Shown: piece by piece, positions 33,556-44,924 of the stretch
Layout: the number at the start of each line of letters is the position of its first letter
Position numbering within the stretch: position 1 is the first letter of the stretch
Assembly: GCA_963691705.1 (NCBI GenBank)
Contig: OY829542.1
Span: 42,839,105 to 42,903,104 of the forward strand
Source of the DNA: Viola odorata
Taxonomy: Eukaryota > Streptophyta > Magnoliopsida > Malpighiales > Violaceae
DNA: 64,000 nucleotides
Direction: 5' to 3'
Position numbers and translations under genes: made by a program
The notes under the pieces: model-generated
Databases searched by the model: none
What the model saw: only the letters and a program-made list of their open reading frames with translations
What the model was told of the DNA's origin: nothing

Positions 33556-34773
33556 ACCACCATCGTACTACCAGATGTCTCCCTATTTTGTTGTGGTGTT
33601 GTTATTGTTTTTTTCCAAGATTAGAGAAACTCTTTCAATAAATAATAAATCGGATTCTCCTAATATACCTTGTGTCTTTGGTAGTTAAGAAACTATCATC
33701 GCAACTAAGAATGAGGTCGGGATTCCACGCGAATCGGTCCATTTAAGAGAAAGGGCGGGAAAGGAGATAGTCCCTCATGAGGAGAAGTCTGGAAGGATAA
33801 ACTTGGGGGCAAGCAATGAAGTTCAAAAGAAAGTTGATCCAAAAAACATAAGACTCAAACGCACGCCGTAGTCGAGCCTACGACTATAAACAAGGGCGCT
33901 TCGTGGGAGGCAACCCACGTGTTCCTTTCAATATTTCTATTCTTTCATTAATTTTAAATTTAACATCTTAGGATACCTTTTCCCTATGAATTTACTATTT
34001 TACTATCTCTTCATTTCAAGTGCAACGAGACTTGCCAACTTGGGGGTAAGCAAATGAAGTGACGACCATAGGAAGACGTTGAAAAATATTAAAGCTCATT
34101 TTTCAGGGAAGTTGTCCTTTACGTTTTTGCAATTTCCGTTTCCGCAATTTACGTTTCTGTAATTTATTTATTCACAATTTACATTTTTGCAATTTTAAAT
34201 TTGTACTATTTACATTATTGCAAGAGTGCGTGCATCATGTTGGCTAAAATCCTTAGTTTTCGCAAAATTTTCTCTTTATACATGTGCAACTTGGGCTAAA
34301 AAAGAAGAAGAGGGGAAAACAAAAATCCCACGTTTTGAACATTTTTGAATCAAGCATATTCATCATTTTATCACGTCACGGATAACTTGAGCGTTCTTTA
34401 GAAATTATATAAATGTGTATGATCTTGTCTGTTAACTCTTATATCCACGACATGTTTAGACGTAAGCAATCACAAACATATCCCTGTGAGTGTCTTGGGC
34501 CTTCACGCCTTGTTTCTTTCATAAGTGTAAATGCTAAACTAGGTGCTAGTTAGATTTGCATAATATCCAGGGTACATGAACCATCAGACATGGGATAGCA
34601 GTAAGATGACATTGGACTTTGCTTTGCTTTTCTTCCACATTTTCATTTTTAACCTTTTTGCCCTTAAATGCATACTTCGTACACTATGTATGATTCTATC
34701 AAACACTCCAGCTGCGTATTTTCTCCTAACCAAGTGAGTAGTGCTCGACTGGGACCGCTAAACTGGAGTTAAA
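33556..34773. other. Post-gag untranslated region of element D, left part
   Basis: No pol homology. It contains the hairpin CGTGGG/CCCACG at 33902-33919 and purine runs of the CTTGGGGG kind (about 33802 and 34029). Cut at 34774-34778 (GTTAC) by element E. Confidence 0.6.
33902..33919 (+). promoter_or_regulatory. Conserved hairpin CGTGGG-AGGCAA-CCCACG (element D)
   Basis: Six-base perfect stem. The same 18 bases occur in the unrelated element E at 37825-37842, in both cases soon after the coding part. Confidence 0.6.
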
Positions 34774-34778
34774 GTTAC

Positions 34779-36374
34779 TGATAGCACGTTTCATGGTCAT
34801 GATTTTACCTTCTTTTCTAGCCCTTTCGGGACTTGATTTCGCTATTTGACCCTTATTCCAATCTTTATTGCAGATTAGTGTCAATAGAAGGAAAAGATCG
34901 AAAAGAAGCATTTTTGGAGTATTTCTGAGGATTTCAAGCATCAAGGCCTAGAAGATCAGAATGTTGTCGAGCCCTCGAAAGCTAACCAGACCGGTGAGCA
35001 GTCTCTCGCCCGCGATATCTCTGCAAAGCCAAAGAGACGAATCTCCAAAGAGTCTCACGGGATTCCTTGCATTTCTAGAAGATTCCAGCATATTCCAGCA
35101 CACTCCATGTGCTGTCACCCTCTCCCCTTAGCTGAAATTTGTCTTCTTGTGGGCTAGACACTATATAAGCCTCTAGTTTTAGGGTTTGAACAAACACATC
35201 ATCTTGTAAATATTTTTCCACTTTCTTCTTTTGGGAGCCGCCTCCTTTTCTCTCCTCCCTCTTTTGGGTGGTGGCTGAGGCATCCATTTCTAGCAGCCAT
35301 TGAACTTAACCGGAGCTTTGCTCCGGCCGGTAACATTTCTTGTTCTTCTTCTTTTATACAATCTTCCTTTTCCTATTTTGTTTACTTCTTTTGTGGTATG
35401 AGTAGCTAGATTCTGCCTTCTTAGCAGAGGTATTTTGAGGGTTGCATGGGTAGTTAAGAGGCCTAATTGTGTTTGATATATTCTTATAGTTGTATTCGAT
35501 TGTTTATCGGTTTCTTGTTAATTCATCTAGGGCCAGATTAGTAGTTTGGCCAACTAATATCTAGACCTAGGTGATTACTGTCATTCTCTTGGTTATAACT
35601 GACGCGAAGCCTTGAGGTAATAGTAGACACCTAGGGGAGACAGCGCGAGAGGTCTTCATCTAGGGGTAAACAACCGATTAGGGTATGTGATACGAGTCTG
35701 ACAAGCTGAGCTATCACGCCCTAGATCTGACTTACCTCCCCTTCATGGGCGTTCTGAGTTTGGCCTCCCCGCATTCGTGCCTAGGAGGATGGCGGAATGT
35801 CAAGGTCACCTCATATATGGAAACGGGGGGTGACTTTTATCTAAGAAGGTAAGTAGGGGATGCGGTGTGGAAACGCGGTCCCTATAGCAGGTCTATGGCA
35901 TGAGAATAGAATATTTTTGCACCGATGATTATCTAGCCCTCGAGGTCAAGAGAATTTCATGCCCTCAACACAGCCCGAGAAAAACCTTTGCTAGGAATCT
36001 TTCTTATCTTCTCCTCTGATTTTATTTCTTTAATTTCTTCTCTTTTGACTTTATTTCTTTATTTGACTTCTGTTTGCATGTCGTGCCCTTGATTGTGTTT
36101 GCATGTCTTGCCCCTGATTGTGTTTTACTTTCGTGACCTTGATTTCTGTTTTTGTTAGTTAACTTGTTAGCTCTTATCTATCTTGGTTAACTAGATTAAC
36201 CAACCAAACCCCCCCTTTTTGTTTCTTTTATTGTTTTACTTTATATCTGGACTTGTCTAGTGTATGTCTTCACCTTTCTCTGTGGATCGAACCTCTTGCC
36301 ACCGTCTTCAATCCTTTTTGTTGCATGTGATAAGTTGTAATTATTTGATCGTGCCGTCGACAAGCACGTCATCA
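34779..36374 (+). repeat. 5' LTR of element E
   Basis: TGATAGCACG to CGTCATCA. TATA box TATATAA at 35163-35169. The end contains the CTCTGTGGATCGAAC motif common in Athila-type LTRs. The minus-strand ORFs in it are chance. Confidence 0.95.
35163..35169 (+). promoter_or_regulatory. TATA box of element E 5' LTR
   Basis: TATATAA, also present at 40058-40064 in the 3' LTR. Confidence 0.6.
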
Positions 36375-36377
36375 AAT

Positions 36378-36395
36378 TGGCGCCGTTGCCGGGGA
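36378..36395 (+). promoter_or_regulatory. Primer binding site of element E, tRNA-Asp
   Basis: TGGCGCCGTTGCCGGGGA, 18 of 18 complementary to the plant tRNA-Asp 3' end, three bases after the LTR. Confidence 0.9.
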
Positions 36396-36473
36396 TTGGT
36401 GTTAATTCGTGCCCTAGAAAATTGCAGATTTTTTTAATTTTATTTTTACTTCTTTTAATTATTTCTTTCTTCC

Positions 36474-37778
36474 ATGTCTTATTTTAATTCTTATTCTTAC
36501 TCACCCTCTTTTCCTCAGTATTTTACTCCTAACCCCCTATGGTGGGATCCAGAAAATTTCAACTATGCAGGGCAAGATGAACCTAGCTATCAATATTATC
36601 AGCCTCCACAACCTCCACAACCTCCACAGAGCAACTACGGAAATCAGGAACAATGGGCAGAACTAGCTACCCTGAGGAGCCAACTTGAGGAGATGCAATT
36701 AGCCTTGCATGAGCTTGAGATATAGAGACAAATAGATGAATTAGCTGATATGGTGAATCAAGGTCAAGAGGCCTTGAAGGAGCTTATAGAACAGAGACTC
36801 CAAGAGGCTATTGAAGGAAACTTTGTATGGCTACCTATGGATCCTGCCCTTGACGCTGGACCACCTGAACCTACCCATCTTGCCCTAGACATTGCTCCTA
36901 CCCTAGATATTTTCCCTACACCTGGACCACAAATTTTAGCTCCAACACTTCTGCCCAGTCACACCACAAATCATCCTATCACCCCCATAGAACAACATTT
37001 GCAACACTTAGATAGTGACGACTATTTAAGTGAAGAGAATCTATCAACCGCCATTCTATGGGAGTTGCCATCTGAGCAACATGACTAGGATGATGAGTCT
37101 TATGGGTTAGAGGACCTTTTCATGCCCATGAAAGAGCTAAACTTGGAGGGCCCAGAATGTCTTCTTTTAGAGTCAGGAGCCAATGTGGAGTTCAAGGCCA
37201 GTGCAGTCACAATGTTGAGCGATGAAAATCTGCCAGATTTTCACGACGAGCATCTAGCCCTCGACGAGCATCTAGCCCTCACCGAACGTCGTGCCCTAGA
37301 CGCAGAATTTGAGGCAGAAATCATTGTTCAACCAAATTTGCCAAGTCAACTCCAGAATTTTTCTGACACTTTGGTGGGTAAAGAAAATGAGGTTTTTGAG
37401 GCTTTTCAGCACATCAAATCTTGTGAGGATTTTCATGCCATCGACAAGTCGGAATGTCAAGCCCTCGACATAGAATTCAAGTCAGGGGAGATTAAGAAGG
37501 AGGATTTGAGAGAGATTGAGGAAGAGACTATCGAGGTCTTGAGCTCTAAAGCCATTATGTGTGACAGGGGGATTTCTAAACTTTCTGATTATATTGATCC
37601 TTTTCTTGAATCACCTTTCACTCATAACAATTTTTTCCTCTTTATTTTGCGGGAACCCGAATTAACATTTGAATCATTTTATGGTTGCCTGCAAGTTACT
37701 TTGTTACTGGACCATCCACTTCATGTGATAATTCACATCAAACTAAGAGGATGGAAAGCATTTAGTAGGATTGGTTGA
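36474..37778 (+). pseudogene. Unknown ORF of element E (two in-frame TAGs)
   Basis: A single frame of 434 codons from ATG 36474 to TGA 37776-37778, broken only by TAG at 36723-36725 and TAG at 37086-37088. The N-terminus is rich in Tyr, Phe and Pro (MSYFNSYSYSPSF; repeated QPPQPP), then a Leu/Glu helix (LRSQLEEMQLALHEL). A very acidic middle with repeated ALD/EHLAL words follows, and a Phe-rich end. No zinc knuckle or enzyme motif. Both stops fit CAG-to-TAG changes. It could be a specialised Gag-like or unrelated protein; I do not recognise it. The acidic ALD repeats are encoded by the octamer discussed in the findings. Confidence 0.6.
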
Positions 37779-37824
37779 AGTTCGAACAGCTAATGTCGTG
37801 CCCTCGACAATAACAGAGGCGCTT

Positions 37825-37842
37825 CGTGGGAGGCAACCCACG
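37825..37842 (+). promoter_or_regulatory. Conserved hairpin CGTGGG-AGGCAA-CCCACG (element E)
   Basis: Identical in stem and loop to the copy in element D at 33902; 47 bases after the ORF ends. Confidence 0.6.
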
Positions 37843-37906
37843 TTCTTTCCCTTTTTTATTTCTACTTCACTTTTTATTTTTCAGAACTTTCTTGTGTGTG
37901 CCCTTC

Positions 37907-37926
37907 TCGCATTGAGGACAATGCGA
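37907..37926 (+). promoter_or_regulatory. Conserved hairpin TCGCATTG-AGGA-CAATGCGA
   Basis: Perfect 8-bp stem, 4-base loop. The copy in region G at 55128-55145 has the same loop with a compensating pair change in the stem. Confidence 0.6.
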
Positions 37927-37942
37927 AGCCTAAGTGTGGGGA

Positions 37943-39630
37943 GGGATTTATCTATTATGTTTGCGCTTGTTATTTTATTATTGCTTGTTCGCATGTTTAA
38001 TTTTCCGTTTGTTGCATGATTGCATGGTTTTTTTTGGATTTTTCAAAAAATTTTCGGATTTTCATTTTTAGGATTTTGCTAGCTATTTATTTCAGCACTG
38101 CCCAGTTTTTAAAACCTCTATGAATGGACACACACTTTTGATCATGTTTGCACAAGTATGAACCACCGGCACCTTGTCTGGACCTAGCTGTTCTCATTTT
38201 TGCCTACTGAACCTTATATCCATATCTAGGCCTAGACATCAGTAGTCACAAAAGCACCCTGTGAGCACTTGAGCTTCCATGCCTATTTCTTTTCTTGTGT
38301 GATTAGGATGCCTTAGCTAGGCACTAGTTGATCTTGCATGATATCCCTGGGTATAGTCATTGTTAGACATGAGAAAGCTTAAATGTGATGAAAAGCTTCG
38401 CATCAATGTCTTTTTCTTTCTCTTCTCCCCCTCTCTCTCTCTCTTTTCTTTTCAAGCCCCCGACATTCCCCTTCTTTTCATATTCTTTCCTGACCATTTG
38501 TATTTTCTTGATCTTTTTCCTTGGCAGGTGAGGTAGCAATTATTGAGGGTAACGTCGAGGGTTAGACATCTAAAAAAATGCGCAAACAAGTTTAAGTGTG
38601 GGGAAGCAAACGAAAGCAAAAGACTTCAGAGCAGAAAGCAGCAAGTAGAGATCTAGGGCAAGAAAAAGCAAACGCTCAAAAGAGTTTCGAGCCCTAGATC
38701 ATTTAAGTGATTCGAGCCCCCGAAATGTTCAAGTGTGGGGAAGCGAAAAAGAAGTCACCATCGATGCTGGAAGCAGATCAAGGGCAAGCGCCAAATGAAA
38801 AATCAAAAGTTTCATGCCCTGGAAGAATCAAAGTTTTGTAACTGGTTCATGCCCTCTCTCCTATCTCTTATATATAAAAAAGAAAAAAAGAAAAAGAAAA
38901 AAAAAAGCATTTAAAATTTGAAATAAAAGGAGGGGGGCATTAAGCGAGCAAAAAGAGTATCCGCATCTGCAGCCTCAACAAGAACGTTTTCCTGCCCTCG
39001 AAAAGAAGACCTCTGTCTAGCCCCCGAACCGCTTCGTGCCCTCCATAAAAGCTGCCTTGCCACATCGCATTTTTCCTAAGCCAAGGAATCCATCCAGGTT
39101 ATATCTGGTCCTTTCTTTTCTTTCCTTCTTTTCTCCCCTCATTTCTCTTCTGTTCATCTCCTGCTTCTCTCTTCCACATTTCTAGCTCATTCCATCCCTT
39201 TTCTTTCTTTTTGCTGATGCGTTATTTTTTCCGATTGTTGATTGCCCATGCATGTGTTCTGCAGTACTCGGATTGATGTGCAAGTTTGACTTTGAGTTGT
39301 ACTATGTACATTTAGCTTTGAGCGTAAACACCTAGCCCTACTTGTGAGTATGAGTGCCATTTCATATAGGATTTATTAGGAGCCTGATCAACTACTAGTT
39401 TTCCTATTTGACTACTTGGTGAGGACTGCTGATTAAGGGCTTGATATGGGAAAGTTTAATCTTTAGGGTCGTTACCCTTCTGATTTGATGCAGGTGCCTT
39501 CTAGGTGAACATGAGTTTGTGTGAAGTTTAGCTCGGTGCCGGTTTGTAATTGTGTGTCGATTAATTGTGTTTGTCTGTTTCTTGAGGTGATTTTTAGTTT
39601 TGTGAATGCTCAAGGGCGAGCATTGGGGGC
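37943..39630. other. 3' untranslated region of element E
   Basis: No coding signal. It holds three PPT-like AAGTGTGGGGA words in E (37932, 38594 and 38731), pyrimidine tracts, an A-rich run (38877-38910) and many GCCCTCGA-type octamers. Confidence 0.6.
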
Positions 39631-39644
39631 AGTGTGGGGATGTT
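39607..39644 (+). promoter_or_regulatory. Pre-PPT hairpin and polypurine tract of element E
   Basis: AATGCTC/GAGCATT form a stem around a 6-base loop, followed by GGGGGCAGTGTGGGGA, then a few bases and the 3' LTR. Confidence 0.65.
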
Positions 39645-41271
39645 TGATAGCACGTTTCATGGTCATGATTTTACCTTTTTTTCTAGCCCTTTCGGGGGCT
39701 TGATTCCGCTATTTGACCCTTATTCCAATCTTTATTGCAGATCAGTGTCAATAGAAGGAAAAGATCGAAAAGAAGCATTTTTGGAGTATTTCTGAGGATT
39801 TCAAGCATCAAGGCCTAGAAGATCAGAATGTTGTCGAGCCCTCGAAAGCTAACCAGACTGGTGAGCAGTCTCTCGCCCGCGATATCTCTGCAAAGCCAAA
39901 GAGACGAATCTCCAAAGATTCTCACGGGATTCCTTGTATTTCTAGAAGATTCCAGAATATTCCAGCACACTCCATGTGCTGTCACCCTCTCCCCTTAGCT
40001 GAAATTTGTCTTTTTGTAATCCCTTAGCTGGAATTTGTCTTCTTGTGGGCTAGACACTATATAAGCCTCTAGTTTTAGGGTTTGAACAAACACATCATCT
40101 TGTAAATATTTTTCCACTTTCTTCTTTTGGGAGCCGCCTCCTTTTCTCTCCTCCCTCTTTTGGGTGGTGGCTGAGGCGTCCATTTCCAGCAGCCATTGAA
40201 CTTAACCGGAGCTTTGCTCCGGCCGGTAACATTTCTTATTCTTCTTCTTTTATGCAATCTTCATTTTCCTATTTTGTTTACTTGTTTTGTGGTATGAGTA
40301 GCTAGATTCTCCCTTCTTAGTAGAGGTATTTTGAGGGTTGTATGGGTAGTTAAGAGGCCTAATTATGTTTGATATATTCTTATAGTTGTATTCGATTGTT
40401 TATCGGTTTCTTGTTAATTCGTCTAGGGCCGTATTAGTAGTTTGGCCAACTAATATCTAGACCTAGATGATTACTGTCATTCTCTTGGTTATAACTGACA
40501 CGAAGCCTTGAGATAATAGTAGACACCTAGGGGAGACAGTGCGAGAGGTCTTCATCTAGGGGTAAACAACCGATTAGGGTATGTGATACGAGTCTGACAA
40601 GCTGAGCTATCACGCCCTAGATCTGTCTTACCTCCCCTTCATGGGCGTTCTAAGTTTGGCCTCCCTGCATTCGTGCCTGGGAGGATGGCAAAACGTCAAG
40701 GTCACCTCATATGTGGAAACGGGGGGTGACTTTTATCTAAGAAGGTAAGTAGGGGATGCGGTGTGGAAACGCGGTCCCTATAGCAGGTCTATGGCATGAG
40801 AATAGAATATTTCTGCGCCGATGATTATCTAGCCCTCTGAGGTCAAGAGAATTTCATGCCCTCGACGCAGCCCGAGAAAAACCTTTGCTAGGAATCTTTC
40901 TTATCTTCTCCTCTGATTTTATTTCTTTAATTTCTTCTCTTTTGACTTTATTTCTTTATTTGACTTCTGTTTGCATGTCGTGCCCTTGATTGTGTTTGCA
41001 TGTCTTGCCCCTGATTGTGTTTTACTTTCGTGACCTTGATTTCTGTTTTTGTTAGTTAACTTGTTAGCTCTTATCTATCTTAGTTAACTAGATTAACCAA
41101 CCAAATCCCCCCTTTTTGTTTCTTTTATTGTTTTACTTTATATCTGGACTTGTCTAGTGTATGTCTTCACCTTTCTCTGTGGATCGAACCTCTTGCCACT
41201 GTCTTCAATCCTTTTTGTTGCATGTGATAAGTTGTAATTATTTGATCGTGCCGTCGACAAGCACGTCATCA
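39645..41271 (+). repeat. 3' LTR of element E
   Basis: Same ends as the 5' copy; 31 bp longer, mainly through a local duplication of the CCTTAGCTG.AATTTGTCTT segment (about 39995-40045). Confidence 0.95.
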
Positions 41272-41276
41272 GTTAC

Positions 41277-42575
41277 ACATCAAGCAAGGCAATGATGAGG
41301 AAGCCCTTAGAGGATCACTGATAAATCAACGTCCGAAGAAGGCCAAATAAATCAAGACTTGGAGACTTCTGCCAAAGACAGAGAGGATGACAGACCAAAT
41401 AAAAATTGTACTTGCTTTGGTTGCTCAAATAAAAAATCAATCAAAAAAAAATATAAAAAAAAAAAAATCGAAAAAAGTGTTCAAAAAAATGTTCAAGGAA
41501 CACAATCAACAAAAACAACAGCAGAAGCAAGTACAAAAATGGTCAAAAGATAACAATGATCTAAACAAGAGAGGGAGAGATCATTTCCAACGGAGGTTCA
41601 AAAACTAGGTGCGCTTCGTCAACAACGAATGATGATCTCAAAACAAAAAAGAGATATCATTCCCTGCGAAAATTCAAAAGCTGATACAGTTCGTCAAAAT
41701 GGTCTCGAAATCAAAAAGAGAGTGTTCAAGGAACACCAAAACAACAACAAAAGTAAGTACAAAACAAAAAAAATGAATGATCAAATATCAATGGCAAAAT
41801 GATCTCAAAAGGAAAAGAGATCATTCCCCGCGAATAGTGAAGAACTTGGGCACAATGCCCTCCAAACAATCCTGAAGGAACATCTCAAATAGAGATTCAA
41901 CAATTTGTGCACTTTACTTTCACCACGATCAAATCGTCAAGCGTCGTTCACTGCAATTTATCCTCATCGCAATCAGTCGTCGAGCACAAACTCATTAAAA
42001 CCTTCTCGCCAAAAAACACACAACACTTTCTTTTACAAAATCCTCCTTTTTTCCTCCCTCGTAAAGTCTTATTGATTATTACCAGACCCATGCATGTGTA
42101 TCTTCATTTGAAGTCTATTCACTCGGATTGACATTGCAAATATAATTTTTGTGCTATGTTTATTGCATTTTTAGGAGTGTAAACACATAGCCTTGTTTTC
42201 TGAGCGTGAGTGCAAACACTAATGTCTGGTGAGGATTGCTTACATGCATGTCATGGGAAAGTCTTGTCCTTGAGGTCATTATTTTTTGAACAAGATGTAG
42301 ACGTTATCTAGACTTGAATCAATCATGTTCATATACCGAAAATTGGACGAACATTTTATCCACAAAAAAAGGGCTTGAATTTATTTTTTCTTAAATAAAG
42401 AAATCATTTTCATTCCAAAAAAAAAAACTTGGGGGCAAGCCATGGGTTAAATGTAGGAATATTTGATATTTCTCACATAGGTCAATTGCTCTCTCCTTTT
42501 TCTATCTGTTGCTTCTTTGTGTTTTGCTTCCTTCCTATTTGCAGGACACAGATATGCTTCGTTGGAATCAACCAT
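41277..42575. other. Untranslated region of element D, right part
   Basis: Continuation of D after E. A-rich sequence (41440-41480), repeated GAGATCATTCC words every 100-200 bp (41575, 41650, 41816), and a purine run CTTGGGGGCAAG near 42428. No coding homology; the small ORFs are Lys/Asn-rich chance frames. Confidence 0.6.
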
Positions 42576-43262
42576 GGGTCTTCAATGACAACATCGTTGT
42601 AAAGCCCTCGCCATCTTGGATTTTCATCAAAATCCAATTAGCATCGAATGGAGAACGTTACCACTCCTCAATTGGGTCTTCGATGACAATATCGTTGTAA
42701 AGCCCTCGCCATCTTGGATTTTCATCAAAATCCAATCAGCATCGAATGGAGAACGTTACCACTCCTCAATTGGGTCTTCGATGACAACATCGTTGTAAAG
42801 ACCTCGCCATCTTGGATTTTCGTCAAAATCCAATCAACATCGAATGGAGAACGTTACCACTCCTCAACCATGGGTCTTCGATGACAACATCGTTGTAAAG
42901 CCCTCGCCATCTTGTATTTTCATCAAAATCCAATCAGCATCGAATGAAGAACGATACCACTCCTCAATCTTGGGTCTTCGATGAAGGAATCGTTGTAAAG
43001 CCCTCGCCTTGGATTTTTGTTAAAATCCAATCATCGAATGGAGAACGTTACCACTCCTCAATCATGGGTCTTCGATGAAGGAATCGTTGTAAAGCCCCCA
43101 CCTTGGATTTTCATTAAAATCCAATCAACAAACGAATGGAGAATGTTGCCACTTCTCAATCATGGGTCTTCGATGACAACATCGTTGTAAAGCCCTGGCC
43201 ATCTTTGATTTCCCTTCGACAAATCCAATCAACGTTCGAATGGAGTATGTTACCACTCCCAA
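42576..43262 (+). repeat. Array D1: about 98-bp unit, 7 copies
   Basis: GGGTCTTCGATGA starts at 42576, 42674, 42772, 42872, 42972, 43066 and 43164. The units are 85-95% alike by eye and decay at the right. Confidence 0.9.
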
Positions 43263-43406
43263 ATCAACTTCGTGTTGTGGATCACGCTCCCTCACATTCA
43301 AATCAACTTTGTGTGGCAGATCACGCTCCCTCACGGTCGACCACTCTCCATTTCAGTTCATACGGTAAGTTCAAGGTAAGACTTGCTTTCCCTTTACACC
43401 ATCTGT

Positions 43407-43980
43407 TTAGTGTTGTGATAGGTCACGTCCCCACACGCACCTTATCATTTAAAAGTTATGATTGGTCACGTCCCCATATCTTGTCTGTTTAGTGTTGTGA
43501 TAGGTCACGTCCCCACATACACCTCGTCATTTAAAAGTTGTGATTTGTCACGTCCCCACATCTTATCTGTTTAGGGTTGTGATAGGTCGCGTCCCCACAT
43601 ACACCTAGTCATTTAAAAGTTGTGATTGGTCACGTCCCCACATCTTGTCTGTTAGTGTTGTGATAGGTCATGTCCCCACATACACCTCGTCATTTAAAAA
43701 GTTGTGATTGGTCACGTCCCCATATCTTGTTTGTTAGTGTTGTGATAGGTCACATCCCCACATATACCTTGTCATTTAAAAAGTTGTGATTGGTCACGTC
43801 CCCACATCTTGTCTGTTAGTGTTGTGATAGGTCACGTCCCCACATACACCTTGTCATTTAAAAAGTTGTGATTGGTCAAGTCCCCACATCTCGTCTGTTT
43901 AGTGTTGTGATTGGTCACGTCCCCACATACACCCTGTCTTTTAATGTTGTGTCAGGTCACGTCCCCACACCATATCTTGA
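43407..43980 (+). repeat. Array D2: about 43-bp unit, about 14 copies
   Basis: GTTGTGATAGGTCACGTCCCCACA-type units in which two variants (ending ...CACCTCGTCATTTAAAA and ...CTTGTCTGTTTAGT) alternate, giving an 85-90 bp double unit. Most copies carry CACGTC. Confidence 0.9.
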
Positions 43981-44108
43981 AAATTCATAAACAGTCACCC
44001 CGAATATCAAATCAACATTAGAGCGAAGGTATGTTACCGTCAATCAATATCCAAGCGAAGGTACATTACAACTCTCATTTACATAAATCTACATTTCTGC
44101 ATAATTAA

Positions 44109-44332
44109 TACTCCTCCTCGAGCGACTACTTTTCTGCATAATTAGTACTCCACCTTGAGCGACTACTTTTCTGTATAATTATTATCTCCTCCTTGAGCGA
44201 CTACTTTTCTGCATACTCAAATTCTCCTCCTTGAGCGACTACTTTTCTGCCTAAACTAAATACTCCTCCTTGAGCGACTATGTCTTTACATAATTCTACA
44301 TTTCTGCGTAATAAATACTCCTCCTTGAGCGA
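44109..44332 (+). repeat. Array D3: about 40-bp unit, 6 copies
   Basis: TACTCCTCCTTGAGCGACTA followed by TTTTCTGCATAATTA. Confidence 0.85.
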
Positions 44333-44369
44333 CCCTATTTTTACGCTTTCTACATCAACCTCCGAATTT

Positions 44370-44535
44370 TGCAGTATCCCCGCTCGGATCTCATCTCTTC
44401 ACCAAACGTTCAATTTTGCGGTATCCCTGTTCAGATCTCATCTCTTCACCAAACGTCCGAATTTTGTGGTATCCCCGCTCGGATCTCATCTCTTCACCAA
44501 ACGTCCGAATTTTGCGGTATCCCCGCTTAGATCTC
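44370..44535 (+). repeat. Array D4: about 49-bp unit, 3-4 copies
   Basis: ATCCCCGCTCGGATCTCATC followed by TCTTCACCAAACGTCCGAAT. Confidence 0.85.
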
Positions 44536-44544
44536 ACAAACATC

Positions 44545-44830
44545 ATCAACGTCCTCACCAACAGAGAAGATCATCAACATCCTCACTATCAGAGACAACC
44601 GATTTCATCAACGTCCTCACTATCAGAGAAGACCATCTCCTCATTATCAGAGAGGATCATCAGACACCCTCACTATCAGAGATCATCAACTTTCTCACTA
44701 TCAGAGACAACCGATTTCAGTAAGAGAATATCATTTCCTCATTATCAGAGAAGATCATCATTTCCTCAATATCAGAGACAACCATCCTCATTATCCAAGA
44801 AAACCATCTTCCTCACTATCAGAGACATTT
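44545..44830 (+). repeat. Array D5: irregular unit around TCCTCACTATCAGAGA
   Basis: About 11 copies at 22-38 bp spacing. Confidence 0.75.
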
Positions 44831-44924
44831 CCCTCAAAGGTACGTTACTATCAACCAACATCAGACCAAAGGATGTCCGGTCAAAACTCGATTCACGCAA
44901 TGGCTTCCAAACCTACCTCCTCCC

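Larger units (their letters stand above)
34779..41271 (+). mobile_element. Element E: non-autonomous Athila-type LTR element nested in D
   Basis: 6493 bp with LTRs of 1596 and 1627 bp, exact GTTAC duplications (34774-34778, 41272-41276), a perfect tRNA-Asp primer site, one unusual ORF, no protease, RT or integrase, and a polypurine tract. By eye the LTRs differ at about 40 positions (about 2.5%), mostly transitions. It is the most recent clear insertion here. Confidence 0.95.

Noticed and set aside
42576..43262. Regular repeats with variable parts, reminiscent of CRISPR spacing
   Set aside because: The whole 98-bp unit is conserved, with no unique spacers, and the context is a plant retrotransposon.
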